The notes beneath the pieces were generated by a model, which saw only the letters and a list, made by a program, of their open reading frames with translations, was not told where the DNA came from and made no database searches. From the NCBI RefSeq assembly GCF_040567655.1, contig NZ_JBEXAC010000001.1, positions 1,054,001 through 1,118,000 of the forward strand: 64,000 nt of DNA, in the 5' to 3' direction. The position numbers were made by a program, and so were the translations under genes. Shown here in pieces: positions 26,715-35,267 of this stretch. Position 1 is the stretch's first letter, and every line of letters begins with the position of its first letter. The DNA is from Chitinophaga sp. H8. GTDB taxonomy: Bacteria > Bacteroidota > Bacteroidia > Chitinophagales > Chitinophagaceae.

Positions 26715-28337
26715 ATGAAAATAGTTAATAATAAAATATACCTGTTATTGCTGATCATTACGATCACTGGCTGCAGCAAGTATCTTGATACCAAACCTTA
26801 TTCTTTTAATACAGTAGAAAGTTTGTATAAAACAGCGGAAGATGCTGAACTGGGACTAACAGGTTGTTACAGTATACTGAACACTACAGCTGTTCAGGGA
26901 ACAGGGTTTGGTGAATCTTTTGCGGTAGCAATGCCCTTTATGTTAAGTGCCGGGACTGATGAACTGGTAACGCAGGACGGTTTTACCAATCCTAACTATG
27001 CACCCTTTGGTACTGCCGATGTGACCAGTCAGAATGAAACGATCCGGAACAACTGGTTTTTTCTTTATGCAGGGATAAACCGGGTGAATTACCTGCTGGA
27101 AAATATATCACAAACTGCTGTAAATGAGAGCCGGAAAAAAGAGATGATCGGGGAGGGACATTTTTTACGGGGCATGCTGTATATGTATCTGGCTACTACG
27201 TATGGTGGCGTACCTGTGTACAAATCATCCGTACAGGATCCTGCGGTACCGCGTGCACCCCTGCAGGAAGTGTATGAGCTGGTTATTGCTGATCTTCAGG
27301 CAGCTTATGAAACCCTGCCTCATCGTGCAAGCCTGTCAGGCAGAGCCAATAAATGGTCGGCGGCAGGATATCTGGCGAAGGTGTATGCCTATCTGGCTGC
27401 TTGTAAGAAGAACAATGTAGGACAGGAGCTGAACTTTGCACTGAATAGCTTTAGCTGGGTGGACGCGGATGATATGTATAACAAACTAAAGACAGTGACG
27501 ACAGATATTGTCAGCAAAAGCGGCTATAAACTTACGGAACATTACGATTATCTTTTCAGGGAAACTACCAGGAAACAACAGGAAGAAGAAAGCCTGTTTA
27601 CCGTTCAGGGAAGTACCAGCTCCGTAAACGGTAATTATAACCTCTGGTTGTTCTGGCAGGTGCCAATAGGCAGCAGTGTTGCTGGTGGCGGATATGGATG
27701 GTTCCGGCCCACAGGAGAGCTTTTTTATAAGTATAAAGAGGCGGATATCAGAAGGGCGCACAATATGACGCTTTACCTGGATCCGTTAGGACAGACAGAA
27801 ACTATTGAAGGAATAAAATACTTTATTCCGCTGCCCTGTACAGATCCCAGGAATGGCAACTTCTGTGTGGGTAAATTCAGGTACCGCGACCCTGTTACCA
27901 AAACGATTTCCCAGGCGTGGTCAGATGGAAATATCTTACTGCTTCGCTATGCAGATATCCTGTTATTACATGCAGAGGCATTGTATTATACCGGAGATGA
28001 GCCAGGTGCCAGAGCCCTCTTAAAAGAAGTACGGCAAAGGGCGGCAGCTGCACCTGCTGATATAGCCGGATTAACCACTGCTTATTTCAAAACAGATTTT
28101 AAGGAAGAATTGTTGGAAGAACGCTCCCGTGAGCTCTGCTTTGAGAGCTGGCGGAGAATAGACCTGGTGCGGTTTGGAAAACTGGGGGCCTCCCTGGCAG
28201 GATTAAGTAATGATAAAGGAAGATGGAATACCATTGTGCCGGTCATTAAAACAAACTGGAAACCTTACAAAATATGGTTCCCGATACCCAGAACAGAAAT
28301 TGAATTAAGCCCGCTGGAACAAAATCCAGGTTATTAA
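26715..28337 (+). CDS. SusD/RagB surface lipoprotein (Sus locus 1)
   Basis: Substrate-binding lid lipoprotein of the SusC complex, 540 aa. The signal ends in lipobox 'ITGCSKYLD'. The N-terminal TPR-like domain contains 'AEDAELGLTGCYSIL' and 'GEGHFLRGMLYMYLATTYGG', and the C-terminal SusD/RagB domain 'LLLRYADILLLHAEALYYTG' and 'ERSRELCFESWRRIDLVRFG', ending 'LEQNPGY'. Full length and intact. Confidence 0.95.
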   Translation: MKIVNNKIYLLLLIITITGCSKYLDTKPYSFNTVESLYKTAEDAELGLTGCYSILNTTAVQGTGFGESFAVAMPFMLSAGTDELVTQDGFTNPNYAPFGTADVTSQNETIRNNWFFLYAGINRVNYLLENISQTAVNESRKKEMIGEGHFLRGMLYMYLATTYGGVPVYKSSVQDPAVPRAPLQEVYELVIADLQAAYETLPHRASLSGRANKWSAAGYLAKVYAYLAACKKNNVGQELNFALNSFSWVDADDMYNKLKTVTTDIVSKSGYKLTEHYDYLFRETTRKQQEEESLFTVQGSTSSVNGNYNLWLFWQVPIGSSVAGGGYGWFRPTGELFYKYKEADIRRAHNMTLYLDPLGQTETIEGIKYFIPLPCTDPRNGNFCVGKFRYRDPVTKTISQAWSDGNILLLRYADILLLHAEALYYTGDEPGARALLKEVRQRAAAAPADIAGLTTAYFKTDFKEELLEERSRELCFESWRRIDLVRFGKLGASLAGLSNDKGRWNTIVPVIKTNWKPYKIWFPIPRTEIELSPLEQNPGY

Positions 28338-28362
28338 TAACTGATACTTAAAACGCAAAAAC

Positions 28363-29394
28363 ATGATCCATACAATTAAAGTCTATTTATCTGGGATGGT
28401 GTTGGCAATGTGTAGCGGAGGTTTAATATCCTGTACTAAACAGCAGGTACAAGCAGATACTCCTGCAACGGTGAATATGCAGGAGTCGTCCATGAAGGGG
28501 GCAGGCGCGACGCTGCTGAGCCCGTTATCATTGTTGACGGACCAGGATTTTCAAAAGGGGTTTAATGTGTTACATCCTGTTACAGGAGTAGTACAGGGGC
28601 CATTGCAGTATAATTCCGGACTGGGAACGCCGGTATGGAACCTGGCACAGTGGTATAGTGCATCCAGTATTTATGGTGCTACACCGGTGGTATTAGGTTC
28701 CGGCTCTTCCCAATTTGCTAACCCCAATAAGGCGGTTACCCTGGGGCCGGTTACCTCGGCAGATGGAAGCCTGATCTTTGCGATGAACGGACAAAGTGAG
28801 TTCAATAATGTTTACCGGGGAGCAACAGATCCATTCCCCGCATTGCTGGCAGATCAGAAGATTGCAGACCCTGATGGTTGGCTGGGTACTGCAACACCTT
28901 TTATTGGTAGTCTTGCGAATGTGCAGTTCAACATTGATGCGCTGTTACAATATCATACCCGCAATCAGCAAGCAGGTTACAATGCAGCCATCCATGCTAT
29001 TCAATTCAGTTGTACTTTTCTGATACAAAACCTGCGACCGGGCAATCCAGGTTATGGAAAGTCGATGTATTTCCTGGTGATGTTATTTGATGACAGGTAT
29101 CCGCTTCCAGGGAAGTCTATATCTACGGACCTTTTTACCGGGAAACTCATTTATGACGTAGGGCTCGCCCCATTTTCTGCTACCGGTCTTACGGTAGGGC
29201 AGTGGAAGACGGTTAGCGGAGATATTCTGCCGTTGATAAAAGATGGCCTTAATGAAGCCTGGAATCGTGGTATCTTAACAGAGTCCCAGAGCTTCAATGA
29301 TTATAAGATTTCGCTGTTTACAATGGGGTGGGAATGTCCGGGATTGAATATTGGTACGATGCAAATAAAAAACCTGAGCCTGGTAGCCAACTGA
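28363..29394 (+). CDS. surface lipoprotein paralogue 1, function unknown
   Basis: A 343-aa lipoprotein (lipobox 'GLISC', Cys24) with no family I can name. It shares an architecture with the next gene: an opening 'LTDQDFQKGFNV', a 'GTPVWNLAQWYS' block, a central 'AIHAIQFSCTFLIQNLRP', a 'YFLVMLFDDRYP' strand and a closing 'MGWECPGLNIG'. The beta-rich pattern suggests a carbohydrate-binding or jelly-roll fold. Its place right after SusD is where surface glycan-binding proteins usually sit, so that role is plausible. Confidence 0.7.
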   Translation: MIHTIKVYLSGMVLAMCSGGLISCTKQQVQADTPATVNMQESSMKGAGATLLSPLSLLTDQDFQKGFNVLHPVTGVVQGPLQYNSGLGTPVWNLAQWYSASSIYGATPVVLGSGSSQFANPNKAVTLGPVTSADGSLIFAMNGQSEFNNVYRGATDPFPALLADQKIADPDGWLGTATPFIGSLANVQFNIDALLQYHTRNQQAGYNAAIHAIQFSCTFLIQNLRPGNPGYGKSMYFLVMLFDDRYPLPGKSISTDLFTGKLIYDVGLAPFSATGLTVGQWKTVSGDILPLIKDGLNEAWNRGILTESQSFNDYKISLFTMGWECPGLNIGTMQIKNLSLVAN

Positions 29395-29417
29395 TCAGGA
29401 GGATTTAAATACAAGAC

Positions 29418-30392
29418 ATGAAAAATAGGTTAACGATCATTTTTGTTTCTATACTGGGTGCTTGTACAAGCACCCAGCCCATTACATCCGGTTCGGCTGC
29501 AAAAGCAGATCCGCCAGGAACGGTATCGCTCATTACAGATCCTGGTTTTACACAGGGGATTGTTTTGAGAGGTGCAAATTCCGCTGCTCCCGGTGATAAG
29601 GATACGCTATTTCCTTTTAAGAGGAAGAACGGGCAATCAGTATGGAAGCTGGCGGAATGGGGGAGCCGGTATAGTTTAGACGCCAGGCAACCGCAACAAC
29701 TGGATAGTGGTATCGCTTATGGCGATACCGGAAAGAAAATTACGTTTCAACAGGAAGGTAACACTGCGAAGATCAGTTTTGAAGTACTGGCTTCCCGCGA
29801 ATTTAAGGCCCCACGAAAGGCTAATGAAGACTGGCCACATCTGTTGCTCGAACAGGAGTTTAATCAGGTGATAAGTGTGAATAAGATGAATGCATTGTTG
29901 CTAAAGATGGGTGCCAGGCTCATGTATTGTGATAATAAAACCGAAGCAGGTAAGTATGATGAAGGATTGCATACTGCCCAGTTTTCATTGTATCTGGTTG
30001 TAAATAACCTGAATAAAAACTCTGCCGGTTACAAAGATTTTATCTGGTTTGGTGTGCCGTTGTATGATTACCGTTATAAAGATATCCCGGCATACCAGGA
30101 AAAAGATCAGGGGAAGGAAGATGCTACCGGCAAATTTATCTACAGCCTTTCCGGAAAAGAAGTGTTTGATGGCAGTTTGCATGATCGGCAATGGACTCCG
30201 ATATCAATAGATCTGCATCCGGCAATAAAAAAAGCATTCGAAACAGCACAGCAAAACGGCTTTCTGAAATCTTCAACACTGGAAGATATGTATGTATCCG
30301 GAATGAATATCGGTTGGGAAGTACCTGGCACCTTTGATGCCGGCATACAGCTGGAAGGAATCAGCTTAAAGGCAGTCACTAAAAGCAAATAG
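29418..30392 (+). CDS. surface lipoprotein paralogue 2, function unknown
   Basis: A 324-aa lipoprotein (lipobox 'ILGAC', Cys16) that is a diverged tandem paralogue of the preceding gene: 'ITDPGFTQGIVL' for 'LTDQDFQKGFNV', 'QSVWKLAEWGSRYS' for 'TPVWNLAQWYSASS', 'HTAQFSLYLVVNNLN' for 'HAIQFSCTFLIQNLR' and 'IGWEVPGTFDAG' for 'MGWECPGLNIG'. It keeps a longer middle. Tandem duplication followed by divergence suggests two ligand-binding specificities. It is separated by 23 bp from the first and ends 1 bp before the beta-helix gene. Confidence 0.7.
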   Translation: MKNRLTIIFVSILGACTSTQPITSGSAAKADPPGTVSLITDPGFTQGIVLRGANSAAPGDKDTLFPFKRKNGQSVWKLAEWGSRYSLDARQPQQLDSGIAYGDTGKKITFQQEGNTAKISFEVLASREFKAPRKANEDWPHLLLEQEFNQVISVNKMNALLLKMGARLMYCDNKTEAGKYDEGLHTAQFSLYLVVNNLNKNSAGYKDFIWFGVPLYDYRYKDIPAYQEKDQGKEDATGKFIYSLSGKEVFDGSLHDRQWTPISIDLHPAIKKAFETAQQNGFLKSSTLEDMYVSGMNIGWEVPGTFDAGIQLEGISLKAVTKSK

Positions 30393-30393
30393 T

Positions 30394-32229
30394 ATGTGGA
30401 AGCTGTTTATATTTTTAAGCCTGACAGGTAGTTGGTATACGGATGTGTATGGGATGCACAAAGAGATTGCTTCTCCAGGTAGCATGAAAAGTATTTCACT
30501 TGTCAGCAAGCAGGATACTGTTATGCCGGTGGTGATCATTGTAAGGAAAGATGGGGTTGCGGGTAAGGATTGTGATTTTTCCGGCAACAGGGCTATTCAG
30601 GATGCGATAGAAAATATCAGGGATGCCGGTCCGGATAAACCTTATCTGATTAAGGTTTATCCGGGGGAGTATGCGGCATTGGAAGTAGCTGCTTTCAATA
30701 GTAAGGAGAGCGGTCCCGGCAACTACGCCTTTATCCGGGGAAAAGACTATGTGTCCTTACAAGGTACAGACCGGGAGCAAGTGATCATCCGCGGAGAATT
30801 GCCTGATAATCTGGGCGCTACATTCTCTTATGAGAGTTATCAGACAATGTATTGGCATGCCCATAACAGCAGCATAAAGAACCTTACCATAACAGCCCAT
30901 AATTTGCGGTATCCTGTTCATATTGATGGCGGAGCTACAGGATTGTCTGATGTATATACCTCTTTCAAAGAGGTAACATTGATCCATTATGGCAACGAGG
31001 GGGATGCTGCCCGCTGGAAAAGCTGGCATCCCCTCGGATTGGGATTATCACAGGGACAGGTAATAGTAGCAGAAGAATGTATATTTCAATCTCCTTCCTG
31101 GCCGCTCTATATGCATACCAATAGTAATTTCAATAAGGCCAGTAAACTGATCTTCAGAAATTGCCGGTTTAATGGAACGGGCGAACATAGGTTGCTGGCC
31201 TGTTTGCAAAGCCTGGGCAGCCATCAGCAGGATGAGGTAAGATTGGAAAATTGCACCTGGGATGATGGTTATATCATGCAGGCGAATGATGTGCCTTATT
31301 TGTCCTATAAAAGAGAGGACCAGCATTATAATCATTGTGACCTGAAAATAACCGGTCATGGAAACAGCCCTTTTTTGTGGTTGCCAGCTTTCAGAGGGGA
31401 AGTATTGAAAATTACCTCGAAAGCATCAGATGGTGGTGCCGTAAGTATAGATACCACGAGCAGCGCTTTTGCTTTGATAATGGGGAATAATGAAAATAGC
31501 CACCGGTATTCCACCACGGTAACGGGCGAGGTACAATCAGGAGGTTATGTACGCAGAAAAGGAAAAGGGGTTATAAAAGCATATGCCAGGGGCTGTGTTG
31601 ATGTAGGGGAGGAAAGCACGGTAAAGAACACTTATATTAAATCACTGGGTAAGCGGTTAGGGAATTGTACAGTTACTCCTAAAACACTGCGCATGATAGT
31701 AAACGGCAAAAAGTATGAGGTAGTCTTTAACCAGGATTACATTGGGGAGGGTATAAAGAGTGATAGTATTCCTGCGGCCTATTCCAATCAGCAGATCATT
31801 GCAGCTATTCAGGCGGTAATTGGAGAGGTAGCAGAGGTATCACTATGGATAGCCGGGAATGACTATTTCCCTGAATTTACGGATTATGTAACGCGCGCAG
31901 TAGCAAAAGAACCTATTCAGAAAGGGATGGCCGTAGTATATGATCCTGCCGGAAAACTCCGGAGAGCAACCGGTATTGAGCATAAGATAGGAGGTATTGC
32001 CTTGGATGATATGCTGCCGGGAGAAAAGGGGCGTGTTTTAAAGAAAGGATATATTGCGGCTGGCACAGCTGCCTGTTTTCAGGCGCTTGTAGAAAAAGAA
32101 CTTGTTGTAAAAAAAGGGGAGCGGCTGGGAATCGGAACTACACCGGGGATACTTAGCCGGTCTGCTACAGGCAAGCCCTTTTATGCTATTGATGATAATG
32201 TGTTAGCCTTTAACCTGCAACCCAGGTAG
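30394..32229 (+). CDS. secreted pectin-lyase-fold protein with unusual C-terminal domain
   Basis: A 611-aa secreted protein. The signal peptide is residues 1-20. Residues ~50-300 follow the pectinesterase/beta-helix pattern ('AIQDAIENIRDAG', 'LIKVYPGEYAALEV', 'VSLQGTDREQVIIRG', 'SSIKNLTITAHNLRYPVHID', 'ECIFQSPSWPLYMHT'). The last ~110 residues ('EPIQKGMAVVYDPAGKLRRA', 'IGGIALDDMLPGEKGRVL') look like the small beta domain of phage capsid-decoration proteins (DUF2190-like), which I infer only from pattern. It is the terminal gene of locus 1 and a candidate surface polysaccharide lyase, esterase or adhesin. Its end overlaps the convergent mtfA-like gene by 20 bp. Confidence 0.75.
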   Translation: MWKLFIFLSLTGSWYTDVYGMHKEIASPGSMKSISLVSKQDTVMPVVIIVRKDGVAGKDCDFSGNRAIQDAIENIRDAGPDKPYLIKVYPGEYAALEVAAFNSKESGPGNYAFIRGKDYVSLQGTDREQVIIRGELPDNLGATFSYESYQTMYWHAHNSSIKNLTITAHNLRYPVHIDGGATGLSDVYTSFKEVTLIHYGNEGDAARWKSWHPLGLGLSQGQVIVAEECIFQSPSWPLYMHTNSNFNKASKLIFRNCRFNGTGEHRLLACLQSLGSHQQDEVRLENCTWDDGYIMQANDVPYLSYKREDQHYNHCDLKITGHGNSPFLWLPAFRGEVLKITSKASDGGAVSIDTTSSAFALIMGNNENSHRYSTTVTGEVQSGGYVRRKGKGVIKAYARGCVDVGEESTVKNTYIKSLGKRLGNCTVTPKTLRMIVNGKKYEVVFNQDYIGEGIKSDSIPAAYSNQQIIAAIQAVIGEVAEVSLWIAGNDYFPEFTDYVTRAVAKEPIQKGMAVVYDPAGKLRRATGIEHKIGGIALDDMLPGEKGRVLKKGYIAAGTAACFQALVEKELVVKKGERLGIGTTPGILSRSATGKPFYAIDDNVLAFNLQPR

Positions 32230-33007
32230 CTGTAACTTTACTGGCCGGATCCTGCTGGAAAATTTGTTTAAGCATAGCATATAGTTCCGGATGATGGGCA
32301 GCCAGATGCACCGGTTGTTTAAAGAAATATTCTGATATCACTGCAAAAAATTCACTGTCATTGGTTGCACCATAGGGATTAATATTGGATAGTCCTTCAT
32401 TGATGCGTGCAATTTCCTGGTGTACCAGGTTTAGCCAGGCTTCGCTGTAGCGGTCCTGTAGCAGATTATGCGGCATACCATCTACTATGCCATCTGATTT
32501 GTCCAGCAGATGTACAAATTCATGTATAACGGTATTACTGGAGTCGTATATACTTGAAAAGCCCGCTCTTAAAGCAGATTGCGACAGGATCATCTGGCCA
32601 TTCAGGGAGCCGCTGCCTACCATTCCTAATATATGACGGCGGTCGCCTTCAAACTGGTATTGTTCATCAAAAGTATCCGGATAGAGGATTACATTGGTAA
32701 GATTAAAATATTCCCAGTCTTTAAACCCAAAAACAGGGATGATAGCACCGGCAGCAATCAGTACTCTGTCAAGATTGGTGACCGCAGTTCCTACTCCTTC
32801 AATGTGGGTACGCCGCAGGAACCTGGTAGCTTTTTGTTTAAAGACATTTTTTTCATTCGCATTTAACTGTTGATAATAGGGTACTTCCTGCTCCAATAAC
32901 TGGACAAGATCAACAGGTACCGCCTTCCTTCTTTTTGCCCGTTTTTTAAGCTGGCTGCGGATGAAGAAAAACAATATAATGCTTACTAAAGAGATCAGGA
33001 AGTACAT
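32210..33007 (-). CDS. mtfA: MtfA-like zinc metallopeptidase (M90)
   Basis: Zinc-dependent peptidase related to E. coli MtfA, which senses and binds the glucose regulator Mlc. The 265-aa protein has the motif 'HEFVHLLD' (His162, Glu163, His166), preceded by 'SNTVIHEF' typical of M90, and the downstream 'NDSEFFAVISEYFF' helix carrying further ligands. Unlike E. coli MtfA it has an N-terminal membrane anchor (residues 1-17), as in many Bacteroidota homologues. Mlc is not evident here, so its target is unknown. Confidence 0.85.
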   Translation of the reverse strand: MYFLISLVSIILFFFIRSQLKKRAKRRKAVPVDLVQLLEQEVPYYQQLNANEKNVFKQKATRFLRRTHIEGVGTAVTNLDRVLIAAGAIIPVFGFKDWEYFNLTNVILYPDTFDEQYQFEGDRRHILGMVGSGSLNGQMILSQSALRAGFSSIYDSSNTVIHEFVHLLDKSDGIVDGMPHNLLQDRYSEAWLNLVHQEIARINEGLSNINPYGATNDSEFFAVISEYFFKQPVHLAAHHPELYAMLKQIFQQDPASKVTATWVAG

Positions 33008-33174
33008 GGCGTTTTTTTGAAAATGAAATCAACAATCATTACCTGCAGGTTTATTGATTACAAGGTTCGGGCCCTTCCCGTTCGTGGGTTGTTTTGCTGC
33101 CACTGTGACGCTTAGGTAACTATTATCCGGCAATTGCTGCACCGGCATCGCAGAATAGCTGTCACACTGGCGTA

Positions 33175-34065
33175 TCAGGAAGTTTTTCTACCTTCTGTTT
33201 GCTGATAACGTTTCTGATATGCACCTGGTGCATGCCCCATAATAGCTTTAAAGGTGCGGTTAAAACTGGTTACATTATTAAAGCCGGCTTCATAAGCTAC
33301 CATCGCATAAGGCTGGTCCTTTTCGCCCTTTAATAATTTACAGGCATGACTGATTCTTAATTCATTTACAAAATGGATATATGTTTTTCGGGTACGTTTT
33401 TTAAAGTACCGGCAAAATGCAGGTACGGTCATATGGGCAATACCTGCAATTTCCTGTAATGTAATATCACGGTGAAAATGCCGGATGCTATGCTGGTATA
33501 TTTCATTCATCCGCATTCCTTCTTCTTCACTGAAATTCCAGTCGCTTTTTTCCGCAGATAAGGGTGTCAGTTGGCAGCGGCTATAAATATTATCCAGCAA
33601 TTGGATAAAGGAAACCAGGCGATAGGCCCCTTCGTGCCGGAACAGGTCCTCAAATAGTTGTGTAAGCTGCGCTTTATTTCCCGGAAGGATCCGGTACCCG
33701 TTGGCAGAATGTTTTACCATTTCCAGCAGTTGCTGCATCTCAGGGAGCTGGAGTAATTCTCCTCCCGTTTGAGAGGGATGAAAAAAGAAGGTAAGTGCAT
33801 GAATATATAAAGCAGGATCACCGGTAAAATAGGCGGGGTCGCTTTTAAAGATATGAGGTTGGTTGGCACCTATCCAGAAAATATCTCCCGGCGCAAACAA
33901 ACCCATATAATTCCCCGCTATCAGTGTACCCTCTCCTTTTAATATCAGGCTGATCTGTATCTCCGGGTGCTGGTGGAGGTGATCATAAAAATGAGGCATT
34001 TTGTCCTCTTGTACAATGACAGTAGCTTTTTCTGCTACAGGTATTTTAAAAGAAAGGACTTTCAA
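33175..34065 (-). CDS. AraC family regulator, probably of hydroxyproline catabolism
   Basis: A 296-aa regulator with an N-terminal cupin-like sensory domain ('HLHQHPEIQISLILKGEGTL', about residues 28-110) and a C-terminal AraC double helix-turn-helix (about 190-290: 'DITLQEIAGIAHMTVPAFCR', 'PYAMVAYEAGFNNVTSFNRT', 'FKAIMGHAPGAYQKRY'). The start codon is TTG at 34065; no ATG is available in frame nearby. It is divergent from the hydroxyproline genes across a 139-bp spacer, which is the usual arrangement for a pathway activator responding to Hyp or a product. The link to Hyp is inferred from position only. Confidence 0.88.
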   Translation of the reverse strand: MKVLSFKIPVAEKATVIVQEDKMPHFYDHLHQHPEIQISLILKGEGTLIAGNYMGLFAPGDIFWIGANQPHIFKSDPAYFTGDPALYIHALTFFFHPSQTGGELLQLPEMQQLLEMVKHSANGYRILPGNKAQLTQLFEDLFRHEGAYRLVSFIQLLDNIYSRCQLTPLSAEKSDWNFSEEEGMRMNEIYQHSIRHFHRDITLQEIAGIAHMTVPAFCRYFKKRTRKTYIHFVNELRISHACKLLKGEKDQPYAMVAYEAGFNNVTSFNRTFKAIMGHAPGAYQKRYQQTEGRKTS

Positions 34066-34113
34066 AATTTGCTGAAATTTTTATGTTGTATCTACAAGAT
34101 ACGGAAATGGGGT

Positions 34114-34121
34114 TAATTTTG
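34114..34121 (+). promoter_or_regulatory. possible -7 element for the hydroxyproline operon
   Basis: TAATTTTG matches TANNTTTG and lies 84 bp before the lhpC-like ATG in the divergent AraC/Hyp spacer. No well-spaced TTTG precedes it, as might be expected for an activator-dependent promoter. Confidence 0.35.
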
Positions 34122-34204
34122 GTAAAGAAATGATTAATTATAGCCCCAAACGTTCCCTGAAGGCCGGTTACATTTGTTAACAGAACAAAATCTCCACTAT
34201 AATT

Positions 34205-35128
34205 ATGAAACAACTGAACTGGCAAGGTGTATTCCCTGCATTATTAACGCCTTTTACAAGCAATGACCAGGTTGATGACAGCATGTTTGATAAGAACCTC
34301 GCGGCACAGGTGGCTGCTGGTGTAAATGGTATTATCCTGGGGGGATCACTGGGAGAGGCAAGTAGTTTGCTGAATGAAGAAAAATATGCATTGGTAACCC
34401 ATGCCAAATCGCAATTGAAAGGTAGTGTGCCGGTGGTCATGAATATTGCTGAACAAACTACCCGGGCAGCCATAGAAAGCGCACATGCTGCAGAAAAAGC
34501 AGGCGCAGATGGCCTGATGCTCTTACCTCCAATGCGCTATAAGGCAGACGACAGGGAAACGGTAGCTTTTTTCAAAGCGGTGGCAGCGAATACTTCCCTG
34601 TCATTGATGATCTATAATAATCCGATCGATTACAAAATAATGGTTACCCTGGATATGTTTGAGGAGCTGGCAGCGTTGCCTAATATCCAGGCCGTAAAAG
34701 AGTCTACCCGTGATACGACGAATGTGACCCGGATGATTAACCGTTTTGGTAACCGGTTCCGTATCCTGGGCGGTGTAGATACCCTGGCATTGGAATGTTT
34801 GCTGATCGGGGCAGATGGCTGGGTAGCTGGTTTGGTGGATGCTTTCCCACAGGAAACGGTGGCTATCTATCGTCTGGCTAAAGCAGGCCGGATACAGGAA
34901 GCACTGGCTATTTACCGTTGGTTTATGCCGGTACTGGAGCTGGATATACAACCTAAGCTGGTACAGTATATTAAGATGGCCGCTGAAGCAACGGGTATTG
35001 GTTCGGAGTATGTACGTGCACCAAGATTGGTATTGGAAGGAGAAGAGCGCCAGCGGGTAACTAAAGTGATCCAGGACGCATTGGCCAACCGCCCTGCGTT
35101 GCCTGCTTATCTGAATATTCCTGTATGA
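34205..35128 (+). CDS. lhpC: DapA-family lyase, probable pyrroline-4-hydroxy-2-carboxylate deaminase
   Basis: Class I aldolase-like (beta/alpha)8 barrel, 307 aa. The Schiff-base lysine is Lys165 in 'AVKESTRD', with 'GGSLGEASSL' near residue 46 replacing the GTTGE of true DapA and 'YNNPIDYKI' near 138. The absence of lysine-biosynthesis genes and the presence of a hydroxyproline epimerase and D-amino-acid oxidase directly downstream support assignment as the deaminase that converts delta-1-pyrroline-4-hydroxy-2-carboxylate to alpha-ketoglutarate semialdehyde. First gene of the cluster. Confidence 0.8.
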   Translation: MKQLNWQGVFPALLTPFTSNDQVDDSMFDKNLAAQVAAGVNGIILGGSLGEASSLLNEEKYALVTHAKSQLKGSVPVVMNIAEQTTRAAIESAHAAEKAGADGLMLLPPMRYKADDRETVAFFKAVAANTSLSLMIYNNPIDYKIMVTLDMFEELAALPNIQAVKESTRDTTNVTRMINRFGNRFRILGGVDTLALECLLIGADGWVAGLVDAFPQETVAIYRLAKAGRIQEALAIYRWFMPVLELDIQPKLVQYIKMAAEATGIGSEYVRAPRLVLEGEERQRVTKVIQDALANRPALPAYLNIPV

Positions 35129-35220
35129 TCATTACCGGAGAATGGGGTTTCAGGCTGATTAAAGCGGATAATAGTACGTTGTAGGCAGTTCGTGGTTAAC
35201 ATTTGATTGTTAATATTTCT

Positions 35221-35253
35221 GCTATGAGTAGCCCAAGATTAGCAGCTCATAGC
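35221..35253. repeat. small inverted repeat upstream of the epimerase gene
   Basis: GCTATGAG (35221-35228) pairs with CTCATAGC (35246-35253), 15 nt before the ATG. The sequence resembles a decayed arm of the AGCT repeat family. No T run, so not a clear terminator. Confidence 0.4.
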
Positions 35254-35267
35254 TCATCGCTTAACAA

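Noticed and set aside
33098..33170. Imperfect inverted repeat (TGCCACTGTGAC / GTCACACTGGC) between the AraC and mtfA-like genes
   Set aside because: The arms match at most positions, but the loop is about 45 nt and there is no T run, so I could not assign it a role.
34205..35128. Dihydrodipicolinate synthase for lysine synthesis
   Set aside because: The active-site loop differs from true DapA, and the neighbours are hydroxyproline catabolic genes.
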